Positions 1 through 5,103 of a stretch of 5,870 nt of DNA are shown piece by piece (the first letter of the stretch is position 1; each line of letters starts with the position of its first letter). The notes beneath the pieces are model-generated. The model saw nothing but the letters and a program-made list of their open reading frames with translations. It had not been told where the DNA came from and ran no database searches. The stretch comes from Dehalococcoidia bacterium (lineage in GTDB: Bacteria; Chloroflexota; Dehalococcoidia; GIF9; UBA5629), in NCBI GenBank assembly GCA_028715025.1, contig JAQTLG010000115.1, positions 1-5,870 on the forward strand, in the 5' to 3' direction. The position numbers and the translations under genes were made by a program.

Positions 1-90
1 TGTGTACCAAGCACTATCTCAATCTGCCTCAAAATGTTTCGCAGATTACAACATTGAGCACTATGGTCAAGGAACTTTAAAGGCTCTTGA
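1..90. other. AT-rich edge of unknown origin
   Basis: This stretch is about 40% GC, whereas the DNA just after it is near 60%. The frame that carries the downstream HEAT repeats has stops at 55-57 and 88-90, so the HEAT coding signal does not reach back into it. Another frame is open from the window start to a TAA at 78-80 and could be the last 25 codons of an unidentified protein ending in MVKEL. A 7-bp inverted repeat (AATCTGC at 21-27, GCAGATT at 41-47) and a repeated AGCACTAT (10-17 and 57-64) are present. It could be the end of an inserted element, decayed gene sequence or a poor contig end; I cannot tell which. Confidence 0.3.
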
Positions 91-408
91 TGCATTGAAT
101 CCCGCTGGCTGGATTTCCTCAATGAAGAGATGCAGAGCAGCAACGCGCAGTTCCGATTTGAGGCGGCACGGGCCTGCGGCGAGATAGAAGAGGAGGATAC
201 CGTCCCCGGCCTGCTGAATTTACTGAACGACACTGATCACGAGGTGCAGGAAGCCTCCATAGCAGCCCTGGGCAAAATCGGCGGCCAAAAAGCCAGGAAC
301 GCGCTTAATGAATTGAAAAAATCACCCGAAAACAGGATTAAAGAAGCGGCGATGTCCGCGCTGACAGAGCTTGAGATTTGCCAGGATCCACTATCTTCGA
401 GTTCCTGA
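91..408 (+). pseudogene. HEAT-repeat protein fragment, 5' end missing
   Basis: The open frame 91-408 encodes about 105 residues of PBS-lyase-type HEAT repeats. Two complete helical hairpins are visible, around RFEAARACGEI...VPGLLNLLND and VQEASIAALGKIGG...ALNEL, followed by half of a third (IKEAAMSALTELE). Such repeats form alpha-solenoids that usually bind proteins; no catalytic residues are expected. The repeat-like sequence starts before the first ATG (130), with WLDFLNEEM from 106, and that ATG has no usable Shine-Dalgarno. The true start therefore appears to be lost, with stops at 55-57 and 88-90 in this frame. The C-terminal tail (DPLSSSS) is odd: a one-base shift near 393 would read into FEFLK instead, so a frameshift is possible. 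It is most likely a remnant of a longer cytosolic HEAT protein. Confidence 0.55.
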
Positions 409-419
409 AACGACAATCT

Positions 420-938
420 GTGCTTACAGGGGATAAAGTCCGGCTTCGGCCTCGTCGGCCGGAGGATGCCGCAACCGAGTACAGATGGCGTATGGATGAA
501 GAGCTGTGCCATCTGGATGCCACTGAACTACTCACATGTAGCTACGAAGAATTCTATTTGAGATACAGCGCTTAACTGGAGTTCCCCGGCCTCACCCACA
601 CCCTCGCCATCGATACGCTGGATTGCATCCATATAGGCACCTGCAGCCTTTTCAATTTTAATCTGGCGGGAAACTCGGCCGAAATAGGGATAATGTTGGG
701 CGAGAAGATGTACTGGGGTCGCGGTTACGGGGAAGACGCGTTGAACACCTTTATGCTCGATATTTTCGAGGTCTCAGGCCTGCAGAGCCTGATTCTGCGT
801 ACGCTTGACTGGAACGTGCGCGCCCGGACCTGCTTCGAGAAATGCGGCTTCGTGCCACGCGGAGATATAGTGCGCGGAGAGCAACGTTTTATAATCATGC
901 AGGCGATGCGTAAAGCGGCACTGAGCAAAGGTCAGTGA
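420..938 (+). pseudogene. GNAT acetyltransferase split by in-frame stop
   Basis: Read from GTG 420, this frame gives a RimJ/RimL-like (Acetyltransf_3) GNAT of about 172 codons, but codon 52 is TAA (573-575). Both sides belong to one protein. The first part has the usual N-terminus LTGDKVRLRPRRPEDA. The second, 576-938, carries the acetyl-CoA pyrophosphate-binding motif A (IGIMLGEKMYWGRGYGEDAL) and the C-terminal NVRARTCFEKCGF motif. GNATs of this type acetylate N-terminal or small-molecule amines; the substrate cannot be told. Only the stop separates the parts, with no frameshift, so one substitution (for example CAA or GAA to TAA) explains it. The only ATG after the stop, at 693, lies inside motif A, so a useful restart is unlikely. 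A longer start at TTG 378 is possible; neither start has a clear ribosome site. The 3' end overlaps the synthase gene on the other strand by 7 bp (932-938). Confidence 0.75.
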
Positions 939-1858
939 ACCGCTATGGGCGAGGCGTCGGTTATAATACGGCGCGATCGGCTCAGCTTGCGGCGCAGTCT
1001 GAGCGGCAGCGAGAAAAGCCCCCGGTGGGCGATCCCATCATAAGAACGCAGCTTGCCGCTGACCCTGTCCGCTATCCTGCTGTTGATCTCCCTGGGCGAA
1101 AGGCGCGCCGGGTCGAGCGATTCGGATGCTGTATGGAATCCCCACAGGTCAACAAAGGACGGCACATAGACCTGGTACGGGCGCACGATCTTGAAGATGC
1201 TTTTCAAAGTGCCGTTGATGGCCACGAAATTATGCAGGTTGATCCAGCCGGACTGGCCGGACTGGACCACCATGATGCCTCCCGGCGTCAGTTTGTCCCT
1301 GACAAGCTTGTAGAATTCCTGCGTGTAGAGCATGCGGGCCGGGCCCTCCTCAACCGGGTCGGCCAGGTCGATCACAGCGACATCGAAACGTTCCCTTGTC
1401 TCAGCTATGTATTTTCTGGCATCGTCGTGGAGGACAGCCGCTCTTTTATCATCGAAGGCGCCCTGGTGAAAGGTCGGCAGGTACTGGCGGCATAGCCTGA
1501 CAACCTCGTCGTCTATATCCACCATCACCGCCCTGCGCACCGTCCTGTGTTTCAGCACATCGCGCAGGGTCGCCCCCTCCCCACCGCCGGCTATAAACAC
1601 CTTCTCCGGGTTGGGATGCGCCAGCATGGCCGGGTGGACCAGGGATTCGTGATAGATAAACTCGTCCTTTTCACCGGACTGTATCTTTCCGTCCAGCACC
1701 AGGCAGATGCCAAAGGTATGGGTCTGGGATATCTGAGCATGCTGAAAGCGGGTTTTCCTGTCGTGCAGTACCCGCCGCACACCGTGGATCTGCACCAGGT
1801 CGTCGGACAGCTCATCGATGAGCCACCTTTTGCCGTCGAAGTAGTCCCGCCTGATCAT
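932..1858 (-). CDS. speE: Aminopropyltransferase, ACL5/thermospermine synthase-like
   Basis: This 308-residue enzyme transfers the aminopropyl group of decarboxylated AdoMet to a polyamine acceptor in the cytoplasm. Visible motifs are LDGKIQSGEKDEFIYHE (55-71), the nucleotide-binding GGGEGAT (91-97), VDID (113-116), HDDA (144-147), the catalytic DLADP (164-168) and VPSFVDLWGF (232-241). The DLADPVEEGPARMLYT block, the Glu in GGGEG and the C-terminal end in IAVH resemble plant ACL5 thermospermine synthase (DLADPxEGGP..LYT, ending RFIH). Classical SpeE has GGGDG and DSTDPVGP. The product may therefore be thermospermine made from spermidine, although spermidine or another polyamine is possible. 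Its ATG follows the speD stop with no gap (TAGATG), with AGGA about 8 nt upstream, which indicates translational coupling. The family is certain; the acceptor is inferred. Confidence 0.93.
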   Translation of the reverse strand: MIRRDYFDGKRWLIDELSDDLVQIHGVRRVLHDRKTRFQHAQISQTHTFGICLVLDGKIQSGEKDEFIYHESLVHPAMLAHPNPEKVFIAGGGEGATLRDVLKHRTVRRAVMVDIDDEVVRLCRQYLPTFHQGAFDDKRAAVLHDDARKYIAETRERFDVAVIDLADPVEEGPARMLYTQEFYKLVRDKLTPGGIMVVQSGQSGWINLHNFVAINGTLKSIFKIVRPYQVYVPSFVDLWGFHTASESLDPARLSPREINSRIADRVSGKLRSYDGIAHRGLFSLPLRLRRKLSRSRRIITDASPIAVH

Positions 1859-2233
1859 CTACCGTCCTGCAGCCGCCGGGCTCTCCATCGGGATGCCCCG
1901 CTTCAACTCGATATAAGATGTAGATTTGGCTTTCAATCTCTCCGCCAGAGGCTTAACGGCCTTTGCCGGCTGTATGACCTCGCCGCAGGTAAAAACATCC
2001 ACGGCGGCGTAACAGAATTCCGGCCATGTATGAATGGATATGTGCGATTCCGCGATGATGACAACGCCGCTGATCCCCTGCGGTGAAAACTGGTAAAAGG
2101 AATCCTTGATCACCGTCGCCCCGATCAACACCGCCACCGCGTTGAGCGCCTCCCGCAGATAATCCATATCGTTGAGAAGCCCTGCATCGCAGTCTTTCAG
2201 TTCCAGCAGCAGATGTTTTCCCAGGGCGGCCAA
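1859..2233 (-). CDS. speD: S-adenosylmethionine decarboxylase proenzyme, class 1B
   Basis: This 124-residue enzyme decarboxylates AdoMet to supply aminopropyl groups for polyamine synthesis. It is made as a proenzyme that cleaves itself at Glu62-Ser63, turning Ser63 into the pyruvoyl cofactor of the alpha chain. The processing sequence AESHISIHTWPE is intact. Ser63, His68 and Cys83 (in VFTCG) fall at exactly the residue numbers of the Thermotoga maritima enzyme when counted from the TTG at 2233-2231. That start is further supported by a strong AAGGAGGG at 2248-2241, 7 nt upstream. The length is typical of the short bacterial class. It is the first gene of a two-gene operon, and its TAG directly abuts the ATG of the aminopropyltransferase gene that uses its product. 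A good promoter lies at 2333-2305. Confidence 0.96.
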   Translation of the reverse strand: MAALGKHLLLELKDCDAGLLNDMDYLREALNAVAVLIGATVIKDSFYQFSPQGISGVVIIAESHISIHTWPEFCYAAVDVFTCGEVIQPAKAVKPLAERLKAKSTSYIELKRGIPMESPAAAGR

Positions 2234-2240
2234 GCGGTTT

Positions 2241-2248
2241 CCCTCCTT
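2241..2248 (-). promoter_or_regulatory. Shine-Dalgarno deciding the TTG start of speD
   Basis: On the minus strand this reads AAGGAGGG, a near-perfect anti-16S match, 7 nt before the TTG at 2233-2231. It makes the TTG, rather than a later codon, the likely start of speD. Confidence 0.85.
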
Positions 2249-2304
2249 AAAACAGAATTACATAAATCATAAAACATGCTATTATTAATGCAAAACAGAG
2301 TGTA

Positions 2305-2333
2305 ATTTTATATTTTATGTTGACTTATTTCAA
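2305..2333 (-). promoter_or_regulatory. Sigma-70-type promoter for speD-speE
   Basis: On the minus strand, TTGAAA (2333-2328) and TAAAAT (2310-2305) are separated by 17 bp, and each hexamer matches five of six consensus bases. Transcription would start near 2298, leaving a leader of about 65 nt before the speD TTG. A weaker alternative closer to the gene, TTGCAT-N16-TATGAT, is also visible. No riboswitch-like structure is evident in the leader. Confidence 0.65.
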
Positions 2334-2335
2334 GA

Positions 2336-2356
2336 AATAGCTTAAGCTGGGCTATT
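2336..2356. promoter_or_regulatory. Dyad between divergent promoters, possible operator
   Basis: AATAGC (2336-2341) and GCTATT (2351-2356) form an inverted repeat with a 9-bp centre. A second palindrome, AGCTTAAGCT (2339-2348), overlaps it. The pair lies between the -35 boxes of the speD promoter and of the cysteine-rich gene promoter, and its right arm covers the first two bases of the latter. It could bind a dimeric regulator of one or both promoters. The regulator is unknown and the function is inferred from position alone. Confidence 0.3.
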
Positions 2357-2383
2357 GACAAAGTCTATTTGACCTTGTAAAAT
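2355..2383 (+). promoter_or_regulatory. Near-consensus promoter for the cysteine-rich protein gene
   Basis: A perfect TTGACA (2355-2360) is followed after exactly 17 bp by TAAAAT (2378-2383), five of six bases of the -10 consensus. Transcription would start near 2390, giving a short leader of about 29 nt that contains the Shine-Dalgarno at 2404-2410. This is the strongest-looking promoter in the window and suggests high expression. Confidence 0.75.
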
Positions 2384-2403
2384 GCGTTCAAAATTCACTA
2401 TTT

Positions 2404-2410
2404 AAGGAGG
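2404..2410 (+). promoter_or_regulatory. Shine-Dalgarno deciding the GTG start
   Basis: AAGGAGG ends 8 nt before GTG 2419 and only 3 nt before ATG 2414. The ATG opens a two-codon frame, ATG CCG TGA, whose stop overlaps the GTG. Spacing and frame both point to GTG as the start of the cysteine-rich protein. Confidence 0.75.
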
Positions 2411-2418
2411 CGTATGCC

Positions 2419-3102
2419 GTGAGGAGAATTTTTGGAACCCTCGTTGCACTCGTATTGGCTCTATCGTTGGTTTTGATACCGGCCACTGTCTCAGCCGACC
2501 TCGGAAAATGCACGGGTTGGGACAAAGTTAAATGGGAAAACAACCAGAATTCCTGGAAGCTATACCTCCAGCACTGGGGAAGGACGCCCACAAGCGCCAT
2601 GTCCAGACTTGCTGGTCTGTGCGGCCCGGATAAGCTTTGTTCCGGCGTGTGCAATACATCTCAATGTCCGAAGCCGACGGGCTGCGACATCAACCAGTGC
2701 CTGGGCGGCTGCAGCAACTGCAACACACAGGCAGGAACTCTTGGATCTGCATGTGACGATTCCAAGAGATGTCTCAATCCAGAGACCAAGCCCACTTCCC
2801 TGCCACTGGATGACTGTCCGCTCAATTGCCCTGAGAACCCCACCACCTCCGGCCTCGGCACTGCCAAGTGCTCCGGCTGCTGGGGCAAGAGCCTGTCCTA
2901 TGCCAACAAGAGCTGGTCTGCAGCCGATATCGGCACGAGGGCCAATATCAATAACAGCCACATGAACCACAGGGGTACATCTCCCATCGGTGGCGGCGAC
3001 TGGGGTATCACCGGTTGCCCGCATCCCGAGTGCGTGTCGCTGACCTGGTGCCTGCAGAACAATCTGCTGGCCAAGTGCAAAGTTTGCAGCAGCGGCAATT
3101 AA
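2419..3102 (+). CDS. Secreted cysteine-rich protein of unknown function
   Basis: I do not recognise this 227-residue protein. It begins with a clear Sec signal peptide: basic MRR, a hydrophobic stretch at about 5-21 and a likely signal peptidase I cut after ATVSA (residue 26). The mature part of about 201 residues holds 20 cysteines and 8 tryptophans. The cysteines form CxxC pairs (CSNC, CSGC, CKVC), one CxxxC (CSGVC) and single sites. There is no CxxCH, so it is not a c-type cytochrome, and no lipobox or second membrane segment is visible. The even number of cysteines and the export suggest a disulfide-braced extracellular protein. Metal binding is an alternative, since histidines occur in SHMNH and CPHPEC. 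It starts at GTG, has its own strong promoter and ends before a strong terminator, so it is a single-gene unit divergent from speD. Confidence 0.88.
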   Translation: MRRIFGTLVALVLALSLVLIPATVSADLGKCTGWDKVKWENNQNSWKLYLQHWGRTPTSAMSRLAGLCGPDKLCSGVCNTSQCPKPTGCDINQCLGGCSNCNTQAGTLGSACDDSKRCLNPETKPTSLPLDDCPLNCPENPTTSGLGTAKCSGCWGKSLSYANKSWSAADIGTRANINNSHMNHRGTSPIGGGDWGITGCPHPECVSLTWCLQNNLLAKCKVCSSGN

Positions 3103-3122
3103 TTACTTCACCAATTGATTTG

Positions 3123-3164
3123 AAAATAAATAAGCGCTGCCGATCGGCAGCGCTTATTTATTTT
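3123..3164. terminator. Perfect 42-bp palindrome, bidirectional intrinsic terminator
   Basis: The 21-bp arms are fully complementary around the centre GATC (3142-3145). The GC-rich core GCGCTGCC/GGCAGCGC is flanked by A-rich sequence on the left and T-rich sequence on the right, so RNA from either strand would have a stable hairpin and a U-rich tail. It starts 20 bp after the stop of the cysteine-rich gene, whose transcript it should end. It lies 17 bp before the DUF2007 start codon. Confidence 0.88.
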
Positions 3165-3181
3165 ATTCTGATAGCAGCTAT

Positions 3182-3421
3182 ATGAACGAGAAGGAAAGGC
3201 TGGTCACCATCTATAAAGCCTGTGGGCAACCGGAGGCCGAGATAGTGAGGGGCAGGCTTGAGATCGAAGGTATACTCGCCCTGCTTAAATATGAAAGCAT
3301 CGGTAGTGTATACGGCCTGACGGTGGATGGGCTGGGTCAGGTGGAGGTACAGGTGCCCGCCAGGTTTGCGGACCGGGCAAGGGAGATAGTTGGGTCAGCC
3401 GGCGACGAAATCGAGGATTAA
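3182..3421 (+). CDS. DUF2007 small protein
   Basis: The 79-residue product matches the DUF2007 pattern (putative prokaryotic signal-transducing protein): a first strand (LVTIYKA), then PEAEIVRGRLEIEGILA, the helix and turn typical of the family, and a second strand block VEVQVPARFADRAREIV. It is cytosolic, with no signal peptide or membrane segment. The biochemical role of the family is not established to my knowledge. The ATG at 3182 is the only start after the in-frame stop at 3131-3133, yet no Shine-Dalgarno is visible. The strong terminator just upstream leaves little room for a promoter, so expression may be weak or depend on readthrough. The gene converges on the BioD-like gene with only 8 bp between the two stops. 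Confidence 0.8.
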   Translation: MNEKERLVTIYKACGQPEAEIVRGRLEIEGILALLKYESIGSVYGLTVDGLGQVEVQVPARFADRAREIVGSAGDEIED

Positions 3422-3429
3422 ACGGCCTT

Positions 3430-4482
3430 TTATTTCAGCCCGAGTGCAGCGTTGAGGGCCTTATAATCGAATCTGCTGTCGAGCAGTACCGACATGGCCT
3501 GCAGCTTCTGTACTTGATGGAAGCCCGCGCCAGCCAGTGATTGCTCGATCCCCTTGACTATTTCATTGATATCTCTGTCAACCACGATCACCGGCACCTT
3601 TTTATCCTCGGATTTGACCATGACCGATGTCGAAGGCCTTTTGCCGCTGACAACCAGGCATTTGGTGGACGTCTCCAGTGCAGCGAGCTGCATATCGGCC
3701 CGCTCATGGCGGGTAACCACGGCCTTGTTACGCAGCCTGCTATAGTAATCTCTGGCTGAATCGGGCGACATGGCGCCCAGCATAACGTTCTCCACCAGCT
3801 CACCGGCCTTGTCCTTAAAATTGATGATCTCTCCGCCCACAGCGCCGGCGATCTCCCCTACCGTAACGCCCAGCATCGCTCTCGATTCTGGCAGCACGCC
3901 CAGTACGGCGATGCCCTTCTCTTTAAAATAAGCGGCGCATTCCGCCTGGACCATGCTTATCCTGGATGATGGCACCTGGTTTAACACCACTCCCACCAGC
4001 CTGCTCCCCAGCTTTTCTGCTGCCTGCAGAATACCCGCCTCGCGGTAATCCGTGCGCCAGCAGAGCAGAAGTATCACCCGGGCGTCGAGCTTTTCGGCGA
4101 TGGTATATACGGCCAGGGTGGATACCTGGTCATTCTTGAGTGCTCCGGGGCTTTCTATTATTAAGATATCTTTGCCGGCGCCGGCCTTATCGCAGGCCGA
4201 TTTAACTCCGGCGGAGAAATTCTCGGCATCCTCCGAGAGGCCGCGCCACAGCTCCTCCTGTTTGATGTGAATCGGGCAGAGGAGTTCCCTGCTCTCGCCC
4301 AGCTCGAGGGCCTGACCGATGAAGGCCGCGTCCAGGCATTCATCCCCGGCGCCTTCCGCTTTCACATGGATGGGCTTGATATAGCCGATTCTTTTGCCTG
4401 AATTGGCCAGTTTTTTACCTATGCCGGCGCATAATGCCGTTTTCCCGCAGGGATCATAAGCCGCGATAAGTAAATTAGTCAT
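3430..4482 (-). CDS. BioD-like P-loop protein with DRTGG domain (COG0857)
   Basis: The 350-residue cytosolic protein matches the N-terminal regulatory half of long phosphotransacetylases, occurring here without the catalytic Pta domain. Residues 1-210 form a BioD/CobQ-like P-loop domain: Walker A AYDPCGKT (8-15), GYIKPI (33-38), a Walker-B-like strand DILIIES (105-111), the NQVP base-binding turn (168-171) and LGVLPESRAMLGVTVGEIA (194-212). A DRTGG domain follows at about 230-315, with LGAMSPDSARDYYSRLRNK and ADMQLAALETSTKCLVVSG. Biotin synthesis is unlikely with this DRTGG fusion, and the actual reaction of stand-alone members is unknown to me. The ES at 110-111 replaces the EG common in BioD relatives. 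ATG 4482 is preceded by AGGAGG (4492-4487) at 4 nt. It has its own promoter, divergent from greA. Confidence 0.88.
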   Translation of the reverse strand: MTNLLIAAYDPCGKTALCAGIGKKLANSGKRIGYIKPIHVKAEGAGDECLDAAFIGQALELGESRELLCPIHIKQEELWRGLSEDAENFSAGVKSACDKAGAGKDILIIESPGALKNDQVSTLAVYTIAEKLDARVILLLCWRTDYREAGILQAAEKLGSRLVGVVLNQVPSSRISMVQAECAAYFKEKGIAVLGVLPESRAMLGVTVGEIAGAVGGEIINFKDKAGELVENVMLGAMSPDSARDYYSRLRNKAVVTRHERADMQLAALETSTKCLVVSGKRPSTSVMVKSEDKKVPVIVVDRDINEIVKGIEQSLAGAGFHQVQKLQAMSVLLDSRFDYKALNAALGLK

Positions 4483-4510
4483 GGTGCCTCCTGAATTTTA
4501 GCCGGCAGAC

Positions 4511-4540
4511 ATTATACCATTCTTTACTTCCCGGTTGCAT
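4511..4540 (-). promoter_or_regulatory. Extended -10 promoter for the BioD-like gene
   Basis: On the minus strand the sequence reads TGGTATAAT, a perfect -10 (4516-4511) with the TGn extension. The best -35 is poor (ATGCAA, 4540-4535, three of six bases, 18-bp spacer), which is typical of extended -10 promoters. Transcription would start near 4504, about 22 nt before the ATG. Confidence 0.65.
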
Positions 4541-4551
4541 CGGAATATAAT
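4523..4551 (+). promoter_or_regulatory. Promoter for greA-lysS
   Basis: TTTACT (4523-4528, four of six bases) and a perfect TATAAT (4546-4551) are separated by 17 bp. The start would be near 4558. The -35 box lies inside the spacer of the opposite-strand promoter at 4511-4540, so polymerase can probably occupy only one of the two at a time. Confidence 0.65.
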
Positions 4552-4567
4552 ATTTCGAAAGGTACTG

Positions 4568-4602
4568 AAAAAGCTGAGAGTTATTGCGGCTCTCAGTTTT
4601 TT
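4568..4602 (+). terminator. Intrinsic terminator in the greA leader (attenuator-like)
   Basis: CTGAGAG (4574-4580) pairs perfectly with CTCTCAG (4590-4596) across a 9-nt loop and is followed by TTTTTT (4597-4602). An A-tract before the stem lets it also work on the other strand. No gene on the plus strand ends nearby. The element lies between the greA promoter and the greA Shine-Dalgarno, so it should stop a share of greA transcripts and release an RNA of about 45 nt. Escherichia coli greA is known to have a leader terminator that gives the GraL RNAs; functional similarity here is inferred. Confidence 0.7.
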
Positions 4603-4631
4603 AATATCCGGCATGCTGGGAGGTAACACCC

Positions 4632-5099
4632 ATGACACTAAAAAAGTTCGATATCACCAGTGAGGGCCTCGAAAAGCTGAAAATTGAGTACGACCAGCTT
4701 ACCTCGACACGCCGCCAGGAGGTGGCCGACAAGATCAAGAGGGCGCGTGAGATGGGGGGCACAGAGAACAACGCGGAATATGAAGACGCCAAGAACGAAC
4801 AGGCATTCATCGAAGGCCGTATTAGCTCTCTGGAGAACATTATCCTCAACGCCCGCATCATCGAGGCCCCGCACCAGCCCGGGGTTGTTGAGCTTGGCGA
4901 TTCAGTTCTTATACAGAACCAGGATGGCAAGAGCGACCGCTATACGATCGTAGGGACCGCCGAGGCCAGCCCGGTCGACGGCAAGATCTCCTGCGAGTCG
5001 CCGGTTGGCAAGGCGCTGCTGGGAAAGAAAAAGGGTGATAAGATAGAGGTTCGCACGCCGGCGGGAATAATGAAACTGCAGATCACCGACGTAAGCTGA
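4632..5099 (+). CDS. greA: Transcription elongation factor GreA
   Basis: GreA enters the secondary channel of RNA polymerase and stimulates cleavage of backtracked RNA. The 155-residue protein has both domains: an N-terminal antiparallel coiled coil (about 8-78) and a C-terminal FKBP-like domain (about 85-155; VELGDSVLIQ, SPVGKALLGKKKGD, TPAGIMKLQI). The length is normal. The coiled-coil tip is unusual. E. coli has GDLKENAEY with the acidic pair Asp41/Glu44, while this protein aligns without gaps as GGTENNAEY, giving Gly43 and Asn46, with a Glu at 45 instead. It may be a lineage variant or reduced in cleavage activity. GGGAGGT (4618-4624) lies 7 nt before the ATG. The gene has its own promoter and a terminator in its leader, and lysS follows after 4 nt. 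Confidence 0.96.
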   Translation: MTLKKFDITSEGLEKLKIEYDQLTSTRRQEVADKIKRAREMGGTENNAEYEDAKNEQAFIEGRISSLENIILNARIIEAPHQPGVVELGDSVLIQNQDGKSDRYTIVGTAEASPVDGKISCESPVGKALLGKKKGDKIEVRTPAGIMKLQITDVS

Positions 5100-5103
5100 G
5101 AAA

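Noticed and set aside
2..187. 61-codon open frame at the window start
   Set aside because: It runs out of frame through the HEAT repeats and becomes Arg/Ser-rich there; only its first third could be real and that is not identifiable.
378..419. TTG 378 as start of the acetyltransferase
   Set aside because: It would overlap the HEAT reading frame and adds residues not usual for the family. GTG 420 gives the standard LTGxKVRLRP beginning, though neither start has a ribosome site.
935..2086. Long plus-strand open frames of 186 and 179 codons (935-1495 and 1547-2086)
   Set aside because: They run antisense through the clearly recognisable speE and speD genes and show no family resemblance of their own.
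2320..2348. TTGACT with a possible -10 at 2343-2348
   Set aside because: The -10 (TAAGCT) matches only three of six bases, and a far better promoter lies 35 bp downstream.
2560..3024. Open frames antisense to, or in another frame of, the cysteine-rich gene
   Set aside because: Low-complexity Ala/Arg/Val-rich translations with no ribosome site. The cysteine-rich frame has a signal peptide, promoter and Shine-Dalgarno.
3097..3120. Near-direct repeat CAATTAATT / CAATTGATT after the cysteine-rich gene
   Set aside because: Too short and too AT-rich to mean more than chance.
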